Assembly: GCF_900111165.1 (NCBI RefSeq)
Contig: NZ_FOGH01000010.1
Coordinates: 1 to 64,000, forward strand
From: Nitrosomonas sp. Nm51
GTDB taxonomy: Bacteria > Pseudomonadota > Gammaproteobacteria > Burkholderiales > Nitrosomonadaceae
Length of the DNA stretch: 64,000 bases
Direction: 5' to 3'
The notes beneath the pieces were generated by a model, which had not been told where the DNA came from, did no database searches, and worked only from the letters and a program-made list of their open reading frames with translations. The position numbers and the translations under genes were made by a program. Positions 52,908 to 62,342 of the stretch are shown here, in pieces (the stretch's first letter is position 1; each line of letters opens with the position of its first letter).

Positions 52908-53975
52908 ATGACGCGTTATCAGGATATACAACGGCATTTGTCCGAAAACCGGTATTGCTGGCTGATTACAGGTGTCGCCGGTTTTATTGGCTCCAATTTG
53001 CTGGAGGCTTTGTTAAAATTGAATCAGCATGTAATCGGACTGGATAATTTTTCAACCGGTTACCAGCATAATCTTGATCAGGTCAAGGATATTGTAGGAA
53101 ACGATACCTGGGGTCATTTCAGATTTATCCAGGGCGATATCCGTAATCTCGAGACATGCAATGCCGCTTGTGAAAATGTGGATTTCGTATTGCATCAGGC
53201 GGCTTTGGGTTCGGTGCCGCGCTCTATTAATGACCCGATTCTCACCAATGAAAACAACGTGTCCGGCTTTCTGAACATGCTGGTTGCCGCACGTGATGCC
53301 CGTGTCAAGCGTTTTGTTTACGCGGCATCGAGCTCAACTTACGGCGATCATCCCGGCTTGCCCAAAGTGGAGTCCGTTATCGGCCAGCCGCTTTCACCTT
53401 ATGCGGTAACCAAGTACGTCAACGAACTATACGCTGATGTTTTTGCGCGCTGCTACGGCGCTGCATCCATCGGGCTGCGCTATTTTAATGTGTTCGGGCC
53501 CCGGCAGGATCCCAACGGCGCCTATGCCGCCGTCATACCGTTATGGGTGTCGGCATTAATCAGGAACAAGCCGCTCTACATCAATGGTGATGGCGAGACC
53601 AGCAGAGATTTTTGTTACATCGACAATGTGGTACAGGCCAATGTGCTGTCCGCGCTTACCTCAAATGAGGACGCCATCAATCAGGTGTATAATGTTGCCG
53701 TCAATGAACGGACGAGCCTGAATCAGCTTTTTGCCATGATGCATGCTTTGCTCGTGGATAAATTCCCGCATTTAAAAACGTTTAAGCCTGAATATGCCGA
53801 TTTTCGTGCCGGTGATGTGCGCCATTCACAGGCGGATATTACCAAAGCAAGAAATTTACTGGGTTTTAAGCCAACACACGTAATTCAGGAAGGGCTGCAA
53901 TCGGCAATGGACTGGTATGTGACTGACCTTTCAAAAAGATCGGGTAACGGACCACGCAATCACCAGGCAGTATAA
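52908..53975 (+). CDS. tviC: UDP-N-acetylglucosamine 4-epimerase (TviC/WbpP type)
   Basis: Extended SDR enzyme. From the ATG at 52908 behind GAGGAA, about 355 residues. NAD motif: [17 protein letters not shown]; Ser/Tyr/Lys triad: [15 protein letters not shown] and [35 protein letters not shown] is the usual substrate-binding region. With the dehydrogenase it would make UDP-GalNAcA, a precursor for Vi-like or O-type polysaccharides. Confidence 0.92.
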   Translation: MTRYQDIQRHLSENRYCWLITGVAGFIGSNLLEALLKLNQHVIGLDNFSTGYQHNLDQVKDIVGNDTWGHFRFIQGDIRNLETCNAACENVDFVLHQAALGSVPRSINDPILTNENNVSGFLNMLVAARDARVKRFVYAASSSTYGDHPGLPKVESVIGQPLSPYAVTKYVNELYADVFARCYGAASIGLRYFNVFGPRQDPNGAYAAVIPLWVSALIRNKPLYINGDGETSRDFCYIDNVVQANVLSALTSNEDAINQVYNVAVNERTSLNQLFAMMHALLVDKFPHLKTFKPEYADFRAGDVRHSQADITKARNLLGFKPTHVIQEGLQSAMDWYVTDLSKRSGNGPRNHQAV

Positions 53976-53998
53976 TAATACAAAGATGAAGAACCGTT

Positions 53999-54790
53999 TT
54001 GTTTAAGATTCTGGGGGTTGTAGCGGGGTTCCTGGTCCTGGGTTTTCTGGGCAGTATTCTCGGTTTTATAGTAGGCAGCATTATCGACCGGTTCAAATCG
54101 ACTGGGACGGGCGGTATGAATATCTTTACGGCTGCCCGGCGTCAGTCTGTGTTTCTGGAAACCGTATTTATTTTGATGGGGAAACTGGCCAAGGTCGATG
54201 GCCGTATTTCCGAAAATGAGGTCGCGCACGTCGAGCAGTTCATGCGGCAACTGGGTATGACGTCTGAACACCGGATCAGGGCGATTGAATTGTTTAAACG
54301 CGGCGCCCTGCCGATGTTTGATATCAAACCCAAACTGGCCGAGTTCATGGCGGTGTGTGGCAGCTCAAGAAATCTTCGGCAAATGCTGTTGGTGTATTTG
54401 ATCAGTGTGGGGCTTTCGGACGGTCAGCTGAATGCGGCGGAATCGCGTTTCCTAAAAGATATAGCCGGCCGTTTGGGTTACAGCAAAGCGGCGTTTGACC
54501 GCCTTCTGGACATGGTGATTAACCAGATGCGCTTTGCCGGCGGGCAGGCGGCATCTTCTGCCGGTGCACTGGAGGATGCGTATAAAGCGCTGGGCGTGAA
54601 CCGGCACAGTTCGGACCAGGAAATCAAGCGCGCCTACCGCAAGCTGATGAGCCAGTATCATCCGGATAAATTGACGGGGCAGGGGTTGCCCGAAGAAATG
54701 ATTTCGGTCGCTACCGAGCAGGCCAAGGAAATTCAGACAGCGTATGATCTGATCAAAAAACACCGAACGCAAAACCGCACTACAGCTTAA
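53999..54790 (+). CDS. djlA: DjlA-type membrane-anchored J-domain protein
   Basis: The product has 263 residues. N-terminal membrane segment (ILGVVAGFLVLGFLGSILGFIV), a TerB-like helical middle domain (LAKVDGRISENEVAHVEQFM; MLLVYLISVGLSDGQLNAAE) and a C-terminal J domain with the HPD motif (YRKLMSQYHPDKLTGQ). It recruits DnaK at the membrane. The start codon is a TTG at 53999. A nested ATG at 53986 in another frame is spurious. Confidence 0.92.
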   Translation: MFKILGVVAGFLVLGFLGSILGFIVGSIIDRFKSTGTGGMNIFTAARRQSVFLETVFILMGKLAKVDGRISENEVAHVEQFMRQLGMTSEHRIRAIELFKRGALPMFDIKPKLAEFMAVCGSSRNLRQMLLVYLISVGLSDGQLNAAESRFLKDIAGRLGYSKAAFDRLLDMVINQMRFAGGQAASSAGALEDAYKALGVNRHSSDQEIKRAYRKLMSQYHPDKLTGQGLPEEMISVATEQAKEIQTAYDLIKKHRTQNRTTA

Positions 54791-55025
54791 CTGGCAAGTT
54801 GACACAATGAAACCATTGCCTTTTACTTTTCGCCGCTATTCGACGGGTGAGCGGCTAACTGTGACGGATATGGCTACTTTTCCGTTTGTCCGGCAGTGTG
54901 TGTCGATAAAGACGGGTTTTATGCATTACAGTCTACAGTATACGCGTCTGATTCGATGGTTCGATACACGGTTATCATCGGATATTTTTCAGGTGTGGAT
55001 GAACGCGTAGGGCGCCGGTCGGTTT

Positions 55026-58000
55026 ATGGAGCATGATTTGCCGGATCAATTAGCAAACCGCCTCGCACGGTTGCCTCAGCCCATCTATCCGGAGAATCTT
55101 CCCGTTGTTGCCAAGCGCGAAGCCATCAAACAGGCGATTGCTGAAAATCAGGTTGTCATTGTCTGCGGCGAAACAGGATCGGGTAAAACCACGCAGTTGC
55201 CCAAAATCTGTCTGGAGCTTGAACGTGGTGTCGGAGGTATAATCGGCCACACGCAACCGCGGCGCATTGCGGCACGGTCTGTGGCCGCGCGTATTGCCAC
55301 AGAACTGGATTCACCGCTGGGAAAGGCTGTCGGCTATAAAGTCCGGTTCTCGGACAAGATCGGCGCTGACAGTTATATCAAACTCATGACTGACGGTATT
55401 CTGCTTGCGGAAACGCAAAGCGATCCGAAGCTGCTGGCATACGATACCCTCATCATCGATGAAGCGCATGAACGCAGTCTGAATATCGATTTTCTGCTGG
55501 GTTATATCACGCGTTTATTGCCTTCACGGTCTGATCTCAAACTGATTGTGACATCCGCCACCATCGATGCTGAACGGTTTTCCAGGCACTTTGACCATGC
55601 GCCGGTGATTGAAGTATCCGGGCGCGCCTATCCGGTTGACATCCGCTATCGGCCGATCATGCCTGATGATGAAGATATCGATATGCAGCAAAAGATACTC
55701 AGCGCTGTCGATGAAATCATGCAATCAAGCTCATCGGGCGACATTCTGGTTTTTTTGCCGGGCGAACGCGAAATCCGTGAAACAGCCGAATTGCTGCGCA
55801 AACATCATTTCGACCGCAAGCCGTCCGGCGTTCCTAACGTGGAAATTTTGCCGTTGTTTGCGCGTCTGTCATACAGCGAACAGGAGCGCGTATTCAGGCT
55901 CGGCCAGGTGCGGCGCATTGTTCTGGCAACCAATGTGGCCGAGACATCGTTGACCGTGCCCGGCATCCGTTATGTAGTCGACACCGGCTGGGCGCGCATT
56001 AACCGCTACAGTTACCGTAACAAAGTTGAGCAGTTACAGACGGAAAAGATTTCACGCGCTTCAGCCGATCAGCGCGCGGGGCGTTGCGGACGTATAGCAA
56101 GCGGTATCTGTTACCGGCTGTATTCGGAAGATGACTATCAGGCCAGGCCGGAATTCACCGAGCCGGAAATCCTGCGCTCGTCACTGGCGTCGGTAATTTT
56201 ACGCATGAAGTCGCTCAAGATCGGTGACGTGGAGAATTTTCCATTTCTGGAAGCGCCGTCTGCGCGCATGATAGCGGATGGTTATCAGTTACTGGCAGAA
56301 GTCGGTGGCGTTGACGAAAACAAACGTTTGACCCGGCTGGGCTGGCAACTCGCAAAATTCCCGATCGATCCCCGCATCGCACGCATGGTACTTGCGGCCA
56401 AACACGAAAACTGTCTGCATGAAGTGCTTATCATCGCATCAGCGCTCAGTCTGCAGGACCCGCGCGATCGTCCGTTCGAACACCAGGACGCAGCCGATCA
56501 GGCGCACCGCCGGTTTCTTGACGAGCGCTCCGATTTTATGAGTTATCTGAAGCTGTGGGAATTTTTCGACAAGCTGCTCAAACACAAGAAATCCAACCGC
56601 AAACTTGTTGCGCAGTGCCAGGCCCATTTTCTGTCCTGCCGCCGTCTGCGCGAATGGCGGGAAATCCATAACCAGCTTAACGTTCTGGTGAAAGAATTCG
56701 GTTTCAGGCCGAACGAAATACCGGCGACTTACGATGAAATACACCGCGCCCTGCTCGCGGGATTGCTTGGCAATATCGGTTTCAAAACTGAAAAGGAAGG
56801 TGAATATCTTGGTGCGCGCGGCATCAGGTTTTCAATCTTTCCCGGTTCCGCGCTGAAAAAAGGCAAGGCCAAGGCAAAATGGGTGGTTTGCGCCGAACTG
56901 GTTGAAACCAGCAGACTGTACGGACGTTGCGCTGCGCGCATCGATCCGGGATGGATCGAAAAAATAGCAGGCAATCTCTGCAGGCACGATTATTTCGACC
57001 CGCACTGGCAAAAAAAACGTGCCGAAGTGATCGCCTATGAACGCGTTACCCTGTACGGGCTTCCAGTCGTAACCAAAAGGCCGGTGCATTATGGCCGGAT
57101 CAATCCTGAGGAATCACGCGGGCTGTTTATTCGCGGCGCGCTGATTGCCGGCGAATATCACACCAGGGCGCCGTTTTTTGCGCATAACCGGCGGCTTGTC
57201 AAAGAGATTGAGGAGCTGGAACATAAAACGCGCCGGCAGGATGTGCTGGTGGACGATGAAACAATTTTTGCGTTTTACGATACACGCATACCGCAGCGCA
57301 TTTATAACGGCGCCGGTTTTGAGCACTGGCGCAAGCAGGCCGAGCGGGAAAATTCTACACTGCTGTATCTGGACCGCGAGCTGCTGACCCGTCATTCGGG
57401 TGATGCGGTCGAAGTGCAATTCCCGGAACGGCTTGCATTATCCGGCGGCATCGGCCTTGCGCTCAGCTACCGCTTTGACCCGGGACACGTGCTCGACGGC
57501 GTCACCGCCCCCATTCCTCTGCCGGTGCTCAACCGGCTCGATGCCGAGCAATTTGATTATCTGGTGCCCGGACTGATCCGCGAAAAAGTTACCTGGTACC
57601 TGAAAGCGCTGCCCAAGCAGATACGCCGCCTGCTGGTGCCGATCCCCGAATCAGTAACGGAATTTCTGCAATGGCAGTCTGTATCCGCGCAGGGTGCGTC
57701 GCTCCGCGACGCGCTGACAAAGTTTATCCTGCGTAAAACGACACTGACCATTCCCGTCGATACCTGGGAAGATAAAGCCATGCCATCGCACTTGCTGATG
57801 AATTTCAAAATCATCGATGAAGCCGGAGAAGAACTTGCCATGGGTCGTGACCTGGAAGCATTACAGGAACAATTCAGCGGCGCTGCGCAATCCACGTTTC
57901 GCCAGTTGAGTCTTGATGATGAAAAAACCGATATCGAGCGTGACGATATCAAATGCTGGGATTTCGATGGCCTGCCCGAGGAAATCACATTCACACGTAA

Positions 58001-58799
58001 CGGGCGCAAACTGACTGGTTATCCGGCGCTGGTCGACGAAAAGGACCATGCGGCGATCCGCCTGTTCGACACCCGCGCTGCAGCCGATCAGGCCATGCGC
58101 AAAGGCATCTGCTGCCTGATGCGGCTGGCATTCCGGGAACGCATGAAACAGCTCGACAAAAGCATGCCCGGCTTTCGCCAGGCCGCGCTGCAATTGACTA
58201 CCTGCATCAATCCGGGCGAATTGAAACAGGATCTGCTCGACACAATTACCGACCGGGCTTTTGCCGGTGAGGAACCGCTGCCTAGAACGCAGCAGGCGTT
58301 TAATGAGCAAATCCCCATAGCTAAAAAGCGCTTGCCGCGGGTCATCGAAAATTATACCCGGGTGTTAAGTGAGATCGCCGAAGCCTATCATGCGTTGATG
58401 CAATGCCGGTCATCGATAAAACGGATCAGCCCCCGAATCAAAACCGAGCTCGACGAACAGCTCAACCACCTGATGTATCCTGGATTTATCGGCGGAACGC
58501 CATGGGAACGGCTGAAACATTTTCCGCGCTATCTTAAAGCCATGTGCGTACGCCTGGAAAAATCGTCCGGCAACCTGCCGCGCGACGAACAGCATGCGGC
58601 GGAAATCAAGGCGCTCTGGTCGCGTTATGAACAGTACCGTGAAAAACACCAGCGATTAAATATCGACGATCCGAACCTGACCGAATTCCGCTGGCAACTT
58701 GAGGAACTGCGCGTGTCGCTGTTCGCGCAGGAACTGAAAACGCCGAAGCCGGTCTCGGTGAAACGGCTGGAGAGGTTGTGGGAGAAAGTCAGAAAATAG
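55026..58799 (+). CDS. hrpA: ATP-dependent RNA helicase HrpA
   Basis: DEAH-box helicase that rescues stalled and collided ribosomes. The product has 1257 residues, close to the E. coli 1300. Walker A: VIVCGETGSGKTTQLPK; DEAH: LIIDEAHERSLNIDF; SAT in VTSATIDAERF; motif V/VI: ATNVAETSLTVPGIRYVVD and ADQRAGRCGRIASG. A helicase-associated domain and the long HrpA-specific C-terminal part (from about 600) follow. It is preceded by a 235-base gap with no convincing gene. A 19-base-pair hairpin lies three bases after the stop. Confidence 0.96.
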   Translation: MEHDLPDQLANRLARLPQPIYPENLPVVAKREAIKQAIAENQVVIVCGETGSGKTTQLPKICLELERGVGGIIGHTQPRRIAARSVAARIATELDSPLGKAVGYKVRFSDKIGADSYIKLMTDGILLAETQSDPKLLAYDTLIIDEAHERSLNIDFLLGYITRLLPSRSDLKLIVTSATIDAERFSRHFDHAPVIEVSGRAYPVDIRYRPIMPDDEDIDMQQKILSAVDEIMQSSSSGDILVFLPGEREIRETAELLRKHHFDRKPSGVPNVEILPLFARLSYSEQERVFRLGQVRRIVLATNVAETSLTVPGIRYVVDTGWARINRYSYRNKVEQLQTEKISRASADQRAGRCGRIASGICYRLYSEDDYQARPEFTEPEILRSSLASVILRMKSLKIGDVENFPFLEAPSARMIADGYQLLAEVGGVDENKRLTRLGWQLAKFPIDPRIARMVLAAKHENCLHEVLIIASALSLQDPRDRPFEHQDAADQAHRRFLDERSDFMSYLKLWEFFDKLLKHKKSNRKLVAQCQAHFLSCRRLREWREIHNQLNVLVKEFGFRPNEIPATYDEIHRALLAGLLGNIGFKTEKEGEYLGARGIRFSIFPGSALKKGKAKAKWVVCAELVETSRLYGRCAARIDPGWIEKIAGNLCRHDYFDPHWQKKRAEVIAYERVTLYGLPVVTKRPVHYGRINPEESRGLFIRGALIAGEYHTRAPFFAHNRRLVKEIEELEHKTRRQDVLVDDETIFAFYDTRIPQRIYNGAGFEHWRKQAERENSTLLYLDRELLTRHSGDAVEVQFPERLALSGGIGLALSYRFDPGHVLDGVTAPIPLPVLNRLDAEQFDYLVPGLIREKVTWYLKALPKQIRRLLVPIPESVTEFLQWQSVSAQGASLRDALTKFILRKTTLTIPVDTWEDKAMPSHLLMNFKIIDEAGEELAMGRDLEALQEQFSGAAQSTFRQLSLDDEKTDIERDDIKCWDFDGLPEEITFTRNGRKLTGYPALVDEKDHAAIRLFDTRAAADQAMRKGICCLMRLAFRERMKQLDKSMPGFRQAALQLTTCINPGELKQDLLDTITDRAFAGEEPLPRTQQAFNEQIPIAKKRLPRVIENYTRVLSEIAEAYHALMQCRSSIKRISPRIKTELDEQLNHLMYPGFIGGTPWERLKHFPRYLKAMCVRLEKSSGNLPRDEQHAAEIKALWSRYEQYREKHQRLNIDDPNLTEFRWQLEELRVSLFAQELKTPKPVSVKRLERLWEKVRK

Positions 58800-58802
58800 C
58801 TA

Positions 58803-58849
58803 AGGAGCCGCGAATAAATAAGTGTTACAGTTATTTATTCGCGGCTCCT
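58803..58849. repeat. Perfect 19-base-pair hairpin repeat after hrpA
   Basis: AGGAGCCGCGAATAAATAA (58803-58821) pairs perfectly with 58831-58849 around the nine-base loop GTGTTACAG. It can act as a transcription stop for hrpA and the opposing hepT relic. Its loop and right arm recur, with changes, at 22923-22952, so it belongs to a repeat family. Confidence 0.7.
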
Positions 58850-58884
58850 AGATATCGGTTTAATTCCGCTTGTAACAACGCATC

Positions 58885-59039
58885 TCACAAATCCGCATAC
58901 CGGCTGATTTCCTGTGCAAACTGCCGGAAATCATGAACAGATTGTCCGCAAACCGCATAAACAATCTCCCAGTTGATCGCCGTATATTGATGCATCGCCG
59001 CAGGGACTCCAGTTTTTCGATGATTACGGTTTTATCCAT
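58885..59039 (-). pseudogene. HepT (HEPN, DUF86) toxin with internal deletion
   Basis: The ATG at 59039 begins MDKTVIIEKLESLRRCI, the expected HepT N-terminus. The sequence then jumps, in a different frame, to HQYTAINWEIVYAV and VHDFRQFAQEI, the expected C-terminus with the family HxYxxINW-type segment, ending at the TGA at 58885. About 70 to 80 middle residues, including the toxic RNase motif region, are missing. It overlaps the 3' end of the MntA-type gene by 16 bases, the normal arrangement of this toxin-antitoxin pair. Confidence 0.75.
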
Positions 59040-59443
59040 CGCCCGCGCCGTTCCTTGAGTATTCTTTGCTGCAGCGGGACGAAATCGGCAACATTCAACA
59101 AATGACGGGTTAATAGCTGCGCATAAGTCGCATCGTCACCGATGAGCCGCTGTCCTTTAAAAACCTCGCCCAGTATCGGCTCGGGTGCTTCATAAACGTC
59201 AACAATATCCACGGGATAACCCAATCGAGTACTGATTGTTTCAACCAATTGCATTTTAAAATCGCTGTTTAGTGGCGCGCCGGCCAGTATTGCCAGATCG
59301 ATATCGCTTGCGAAGTGCGTTTGCCGTTTTAAATCCGCCTGGGAACCGAACAATATCGCCAGCCTGATATCGGGGTACTGCGACAGCAGTTCAATCAACT
59401 GCGCCGCCGGTTGCGATGTTGACTGGACTGATGATTTGCTCAT
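59024..59443 (-). CDS. MntA-type nucleotidyltransferase antitoxin
   Basis: About 139 residues from the ATG at 59443. The nucleotidyltransferase motif LAILFGSQADLKRQTHFASD then IDLAIL holds the GS and DxD residues, with 12 residues between GS and DxD instead of the usual 10. MntA proteins AMPylate the HepT toxin to silence it. A second possible start, ATG at 59482 in another frame (MSDKLPSAIETL), looks protein-like, so a frameshift near the N-terminus cannot be excluded. The toxin partner is deleted, making this an orphan. Confidence 0.75.
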   Translation of the reverse strand: MSKSSVQSTSQPAAQLIELLSQYPDIRLAILFGSQADLKRQTHFASDIDLAILAGAPLNSDFKMQLVETISTRLGYPVDIVDVYEAPEPILGEVFKGQRLIGDDATYAQLLTRHLLNVADFVPLQQRILKERRGRWIKP

Positions 59444-59566
59444 GCAGCGTTTCAATGGCCGATGGTAATTTGTCTGACATGATAGCATTGATCGGCTGCA
59501 TGTTGGCCCTGCGCATCAGTGATTTCCACTCGAACTTTAACCAGAAAGCGACCGCATCAATTTGAA

Positions 59567-60477
59567 CTATCCTGTTGCCGGGTTAATAAAAGGATTGGCT
59601 CTTAACCGCTCGACGGACAGGTCAATGAAGGAGCGAATTTTTGCGGTGGTGCGGCGGCCTTCGAGGTGAACAATATGAATCGGGAGCGGGTCTGTTTCGT
59701 ACGCGTCGAGGACTTTCTGCAGCCGCCCTTCCTGGATATCCTCCCCAACCTGATAGGACATCAGGCGCGTGACGCCGCATCCCAGGATAGCGGCATTCAG
59801 CGCGGCGTCGTTATGGTTGCAGTCAAGGTGCGGCGCGACCCTGACGGTTTCTTTTGTGCCGGAAGCCACGAACCTCCACGACGTAGACGGCTCAACTGTG
59901 GAGGCCATAATGATTTTGTGGCGGGTTAAATCGGCGGGATGCTTCGGTATGCCGTATTTTGCAAAATAGCCGGGAGACCCGCAGACGACACGGCTGACAT
60001 CCCCTACATGCGTCGCGTAGAGGCTGGAGTCTTGCAGATGGCCAATACGGATCGCGATCTCCAGACCTTCTTCCAGCAAATTGCAGATGCGGTCGTAAAA
60101 TACGGTTTTCACCGAAACATCCGGGTACAGTTCCAGATACTCGGCGACAATGGGAATGATATATTTCTGACCGAACAATACCGGCGCGGTAATGGATAAG
60201 GTTCCCTTGGGGTTTAGATAACTCCCGGACGCCGCCGCTTGCGCAAGTTCGAGATCTTCGAGGAGTTGCTTCATATCGGTTAAAAACCGTTCGCCGGAAT
60301 CGGTCAGGCGTACATGCCGCGTTGATCTGTTGAACAGTTTTACGCCCAGGGATGCTTCCACCGGGCAATGGCGCGTGTCACCGCAGGCGCTGACATATCG
60401 AGATTCCGACTTGCCGCCACGAAACTCCGGTTGACCGCCGCCTCGACAAACACACGTATTGTTTCCAGCTTATCCAT
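59567..60477 (-). pseudogene. LysR-family regulator with a one-base frameshift
   Basis: The helix-turn-helix region starts at the ATG at 60477: MDKLETIRVFVEAAVNRSFV, AASRNLDMSAPAVTRAIAR. At about 60360 the frame breaks: the expected RLEASLG is only reached in the next frame, where MEASLGVKLFNRSTRHVRLT continues through a full substrate-binding domain to 59567. Adding one base restores the gene. It is either a real loss or a sequencing error. Divergent from the AhpD-like gene at 60610, which it would normally control. Confidence 0.8.
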
Positions 60478-60517
60478 TGAATGCTCGCCCTTATTATGAG
60501 ACCATTATTGCGTATCT

Positions 60518-60553
60518 TGAAATAGTTAATTGTTATTTTAACTAATTATTTCA
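60518..60553. promoter_or_regulatory. Likely LysR operator between lysR and ahpD-like gene
   Basis: TGAAATA (60518-60524) and TATTTCA (60547-60553) form the ends of an A/T-rich palindrome in the divergent intergenic region. Size and place suit a LysR-type binding site that would also overlap the promoters of both genes. Confidence 0.5.
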
Positions 60554-60609
60554 GTATTGAATAACTGTATAGTCATTACTCCATTCACTCATTGACAAGG
60601 AGAACAGTT

Positions 60610-61158
60610 ATGTCACGCATACATACACCCGCATCGATCAACGACGCGCCGCAAGCATCCAAAGACGCACTTGAGGCAGTGAACAAGCAGCTGGGAAGTG
60701 TTCCCAATCTGTTCCGTATCGTTGCCAACAGTCCCCAGACCCTTGAAGGCTATCTTGGCCTGAATGGCGCGCTTGGAAAAGGCGCGCTTTCTGCGCAAAC
60801 TCGCGAGCGCATTGCGCTTGCTGTTGCCCAGATCAATGGTTGTAATTATTGTTTAGCCGCCCACAGTTACCTTGGCGCCAATCTCGCCAGACTGAACAGG
60901 GCAGAGATCGAGGCAGCCCGCCGGGGCACGTCCAGCAATGCAAAAGCTGCCGCCGCGGTAGAATTCGCCGTCAAGATCGCCGGAAACCGCGGCGCTGTTT
61001 CTGACGGCGACTTGCAGGCAGTCCGTGATGCAGGCTACAGCGATGCTGAAATCGTCGAAATCATCGGTAATGTCGCACTCAATACCCTGACCAACTATAT
61101 CAACGAAGTTCTGGGTACTGAAATCGATTTTCCAGTCGTTGAAACACGCGCGGCCTAA
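60610..61158 (+). CDS. AhpD-like carboxymuconolactone decarboxylase family protein
   Basis: About 182 residues from the ATG at 60610 behind AAGGAG. The active-site motif is INGCNYCLAAHSYLGANLAR, where CxxC and the nearby His form the alkylhydroperoxidase relay. Flanking helices (LSAQTRERIALAVAQ; AAAAVEFAVKIAGNRG) match the family. It probably reduces organic peroxides or reactive aldehydes. Divergent from the frameshifted LysR gene. Confidence 0.85.
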   Translation: MSRIHTPASINDAPQASKDALEAVNKQLGSVPNLFRIVANSPQTLEGYLGLNGALGKGALSAQTRERIALAVAQINGCNYCLAAHSYLGANLARLNRAEIEAARRGTSSNAKAAAAVEFAVKIAGNRGAVSDGDLQAVRDAGYSDAEIVEIIGNVALNTLTNYINEVLGTEIDFPVVETRAA

Positions 61159-61166
61159 ACCAATGC

Positions 61167-61191
61167 ATGGGTGGCGATGATCGTCACCCAT
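61167..61191 (+). terminator. Hairpin after the AhpD-like gene
   Basis: ATGGGTGGCGA pairs with TCGTCACCCAT (one G-T pair) around a TGA loop. Strong stem eight bases after the stop; no T run follows. Probable transcript end or stabiliser. Confidence 0.5.
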
Positions 61192-61200
61192 AACGCTTAA

Positions 61201-61230
61201 GTGCACATAACACATAACGACACTCCCTTG
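61201..61230. repeat. Solo end of the 47377-47613 MITE family
   Basis: GTGCACATAACACATAACGA and the following CACTCCCTTG closely match the right outer end of the hairpin-rich MITE. The other end and the internal hairpins are absent here. It lies in the 3' flank of the AhpD-like gene. Confidence 0.6.
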
Positions 61231-61367
61231 ATTTTGGCCTGTCATTATCATGCCTGTTGGTTTTTATGGATTCTAACGAAAGTACAGTTTGTACCCACGG
61301 ATCCACTTGCCGGTTTTTAACTTGCCCTATCTTGCATTGATCGTGATCGTACAATATTCAGGCTGGC

Positions 61368-61742
61368 TCAATAAGGGCAATGTACATTTTCAATCATGGG
61401 GAAATGTTTTACATTGCAAGTGGCGAGAATAAGATTTTTTTGTTCTGCGGTTGCAGCGAGCAAAGTATCGACAATGCCAACGCCGTGGCTTTTGCCATAT
61501 TGGCGTCTGTACAGGCCGCCTTTGACAGCCATCTCGTCATTCAGAGGAATAACAGGGAAGAGCCGCACCAGATTGTCTAAAAGTGTACGCTCTTTGCCAT
61601 TCCGAACACCTGCATAAAGTTCGGCAACGGTCAGCGCGGAAAGAAAAGGTGGTTCCTCCAGGTTTTCAAGAAACTGTGCTGCTTGTTTATTGCCGCGGAA
61701 ATAATCAATCAGAATACAGGTATCCAGAAGATATTGCGTCAT
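61368..61742 (-). CDS. PIN-domain toxin, VapC-like
   Basis: The product has 124 residues. The PIN acidic residues are in YLLDTCILIDYFRG, SALTVAELYAGVR and VGIVDTLLAATA, with the final LATCNVKHFPMI. VapC toxins cut initiator tRNA or other RNA. It is preceded two bases earlier by an antitoxin gene on the same strand, the usual order. Catalytic residues look intact, so it is likely functional. Confidence 0.88.
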   Translation of the reverse strand: MTQYLLDTCILIDYFRGNKQAAQFLENLEEPPFLSALTVAELYAGVRNGKERTLLDNLVRLFPVIPLNDEMAVKGGLYRRQYGKSHGVGIVDTLLAATAEQKNLILATCNVKHFPMIENVHCPY

Positions 61743-61744
61743 TT

Positions 61745-61984
61745 TCAGCGATCAAATTCTTCCCGCAGGGTTTGCATGTGCTGCATTGCGTTTTTGTCAT
61801 TCGCCCAGATGCCTTTTATATCACGCAGCGCATGTTTCCACTGTCCGTGTAAAACATTTTTTTCCGACAGCAACAAATCAACCGCCATGCGGATCAATTC
61901 ACTCTGGCGCGTACCGGATACCAGAGCCATGGACTTGAGCGCCTGCTCCTGCTCCCTGGAAAGATAAACCTGGGTTCGAATCAT
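61745..61984 (-). CDS. Ribbon-helix-helix antitoxin of the VapC pair
   Basis: The start is placed at the ATG at 61984 (MIRTQVYLSREQEQALK); ATGs at 61999 and further upstream are possible, but 61999 lies inside the operator palindrome. The N-terminal RTQVYLSREQEQALKSMA and SGTRQSELIRMAVD are a ribbon-helix-helix DNA-binding fold. The C-terminal part (WKHALRDIKGIW) should bind and block the toxin. About 79 residues, typical size. Confidence 0.82.
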   Translation of the reverse strand: MIRTQVYLSREQEQALKSMALVSGTRQSELIRMAVDLLLSEKNVLHGQWKHALRDIKGIWANDKNAMQHMQTLREEFDR

Positions 61985-61996
61985 CGACGTGTGTTT

Positions 61997-62016
61997 CATA
62001 TACATCACTGTATATG
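61997..62016. promoter_or_regulatory. Palindromic operator of the toxin-antitoxin pair
   Basis: CATATACA and TGTATATG are perfect inverted repeats separated by TCAC. A further TATATA-type half site follows at about 62021-62027. Placed just before the antitoxin start, as expected for self-repression by a ribbon-helix-helix protein. Confidence 0.7.
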
Positions 62017-62342
62017 TCAGGTATATAAAAATCAAGTTCTTTTAATCAAACAGCCATTAAACGGTTGGCCGTTGCCGTGCTGACGAACAAACGCCGCGCC
62101 GTCCGCCGTATCCAGGTCCAGGAAGAAGAATGCGCAGTGTGTTATCTTCATGAAACACGTATATTGGTTGCGCCAATTCGATCGCAGCCGGCAGATGGCG
62201 TTGCATTGCATTGTTTTGAAAAAATGGGTCTACATTTGCCCAGTTTCCCGACTTAAGAGTCCGGGTTTCGCCGGTTGCGGGCCATGTGCCGTGTTAACAT
62301 AACGCATAAAATCAATACAAACGCTCACAAGGACTTGCTGGC
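62017..62342. other. Intergenic stretch, no gene supported
   Basis: Holds the presumed toxin-antitoxin promoter at its left end and the promoter of the 62343 gene at its right end. A 63-codon plus-strand frame at 62065-62256 has no ribosome binding site or recognisable sequence. Confidence 0.4.

Noticed and set aside
54807-55010. 67-codon frame between djlA and hrpA
   Set aside because: Weak start context and no recognisable sequence; more likely the leader region of hrpA.
62065-62256. 63-codon plus-strand frame before the 543-residue gene
   Set aside because: No ribosome binding site and sequence without family features.
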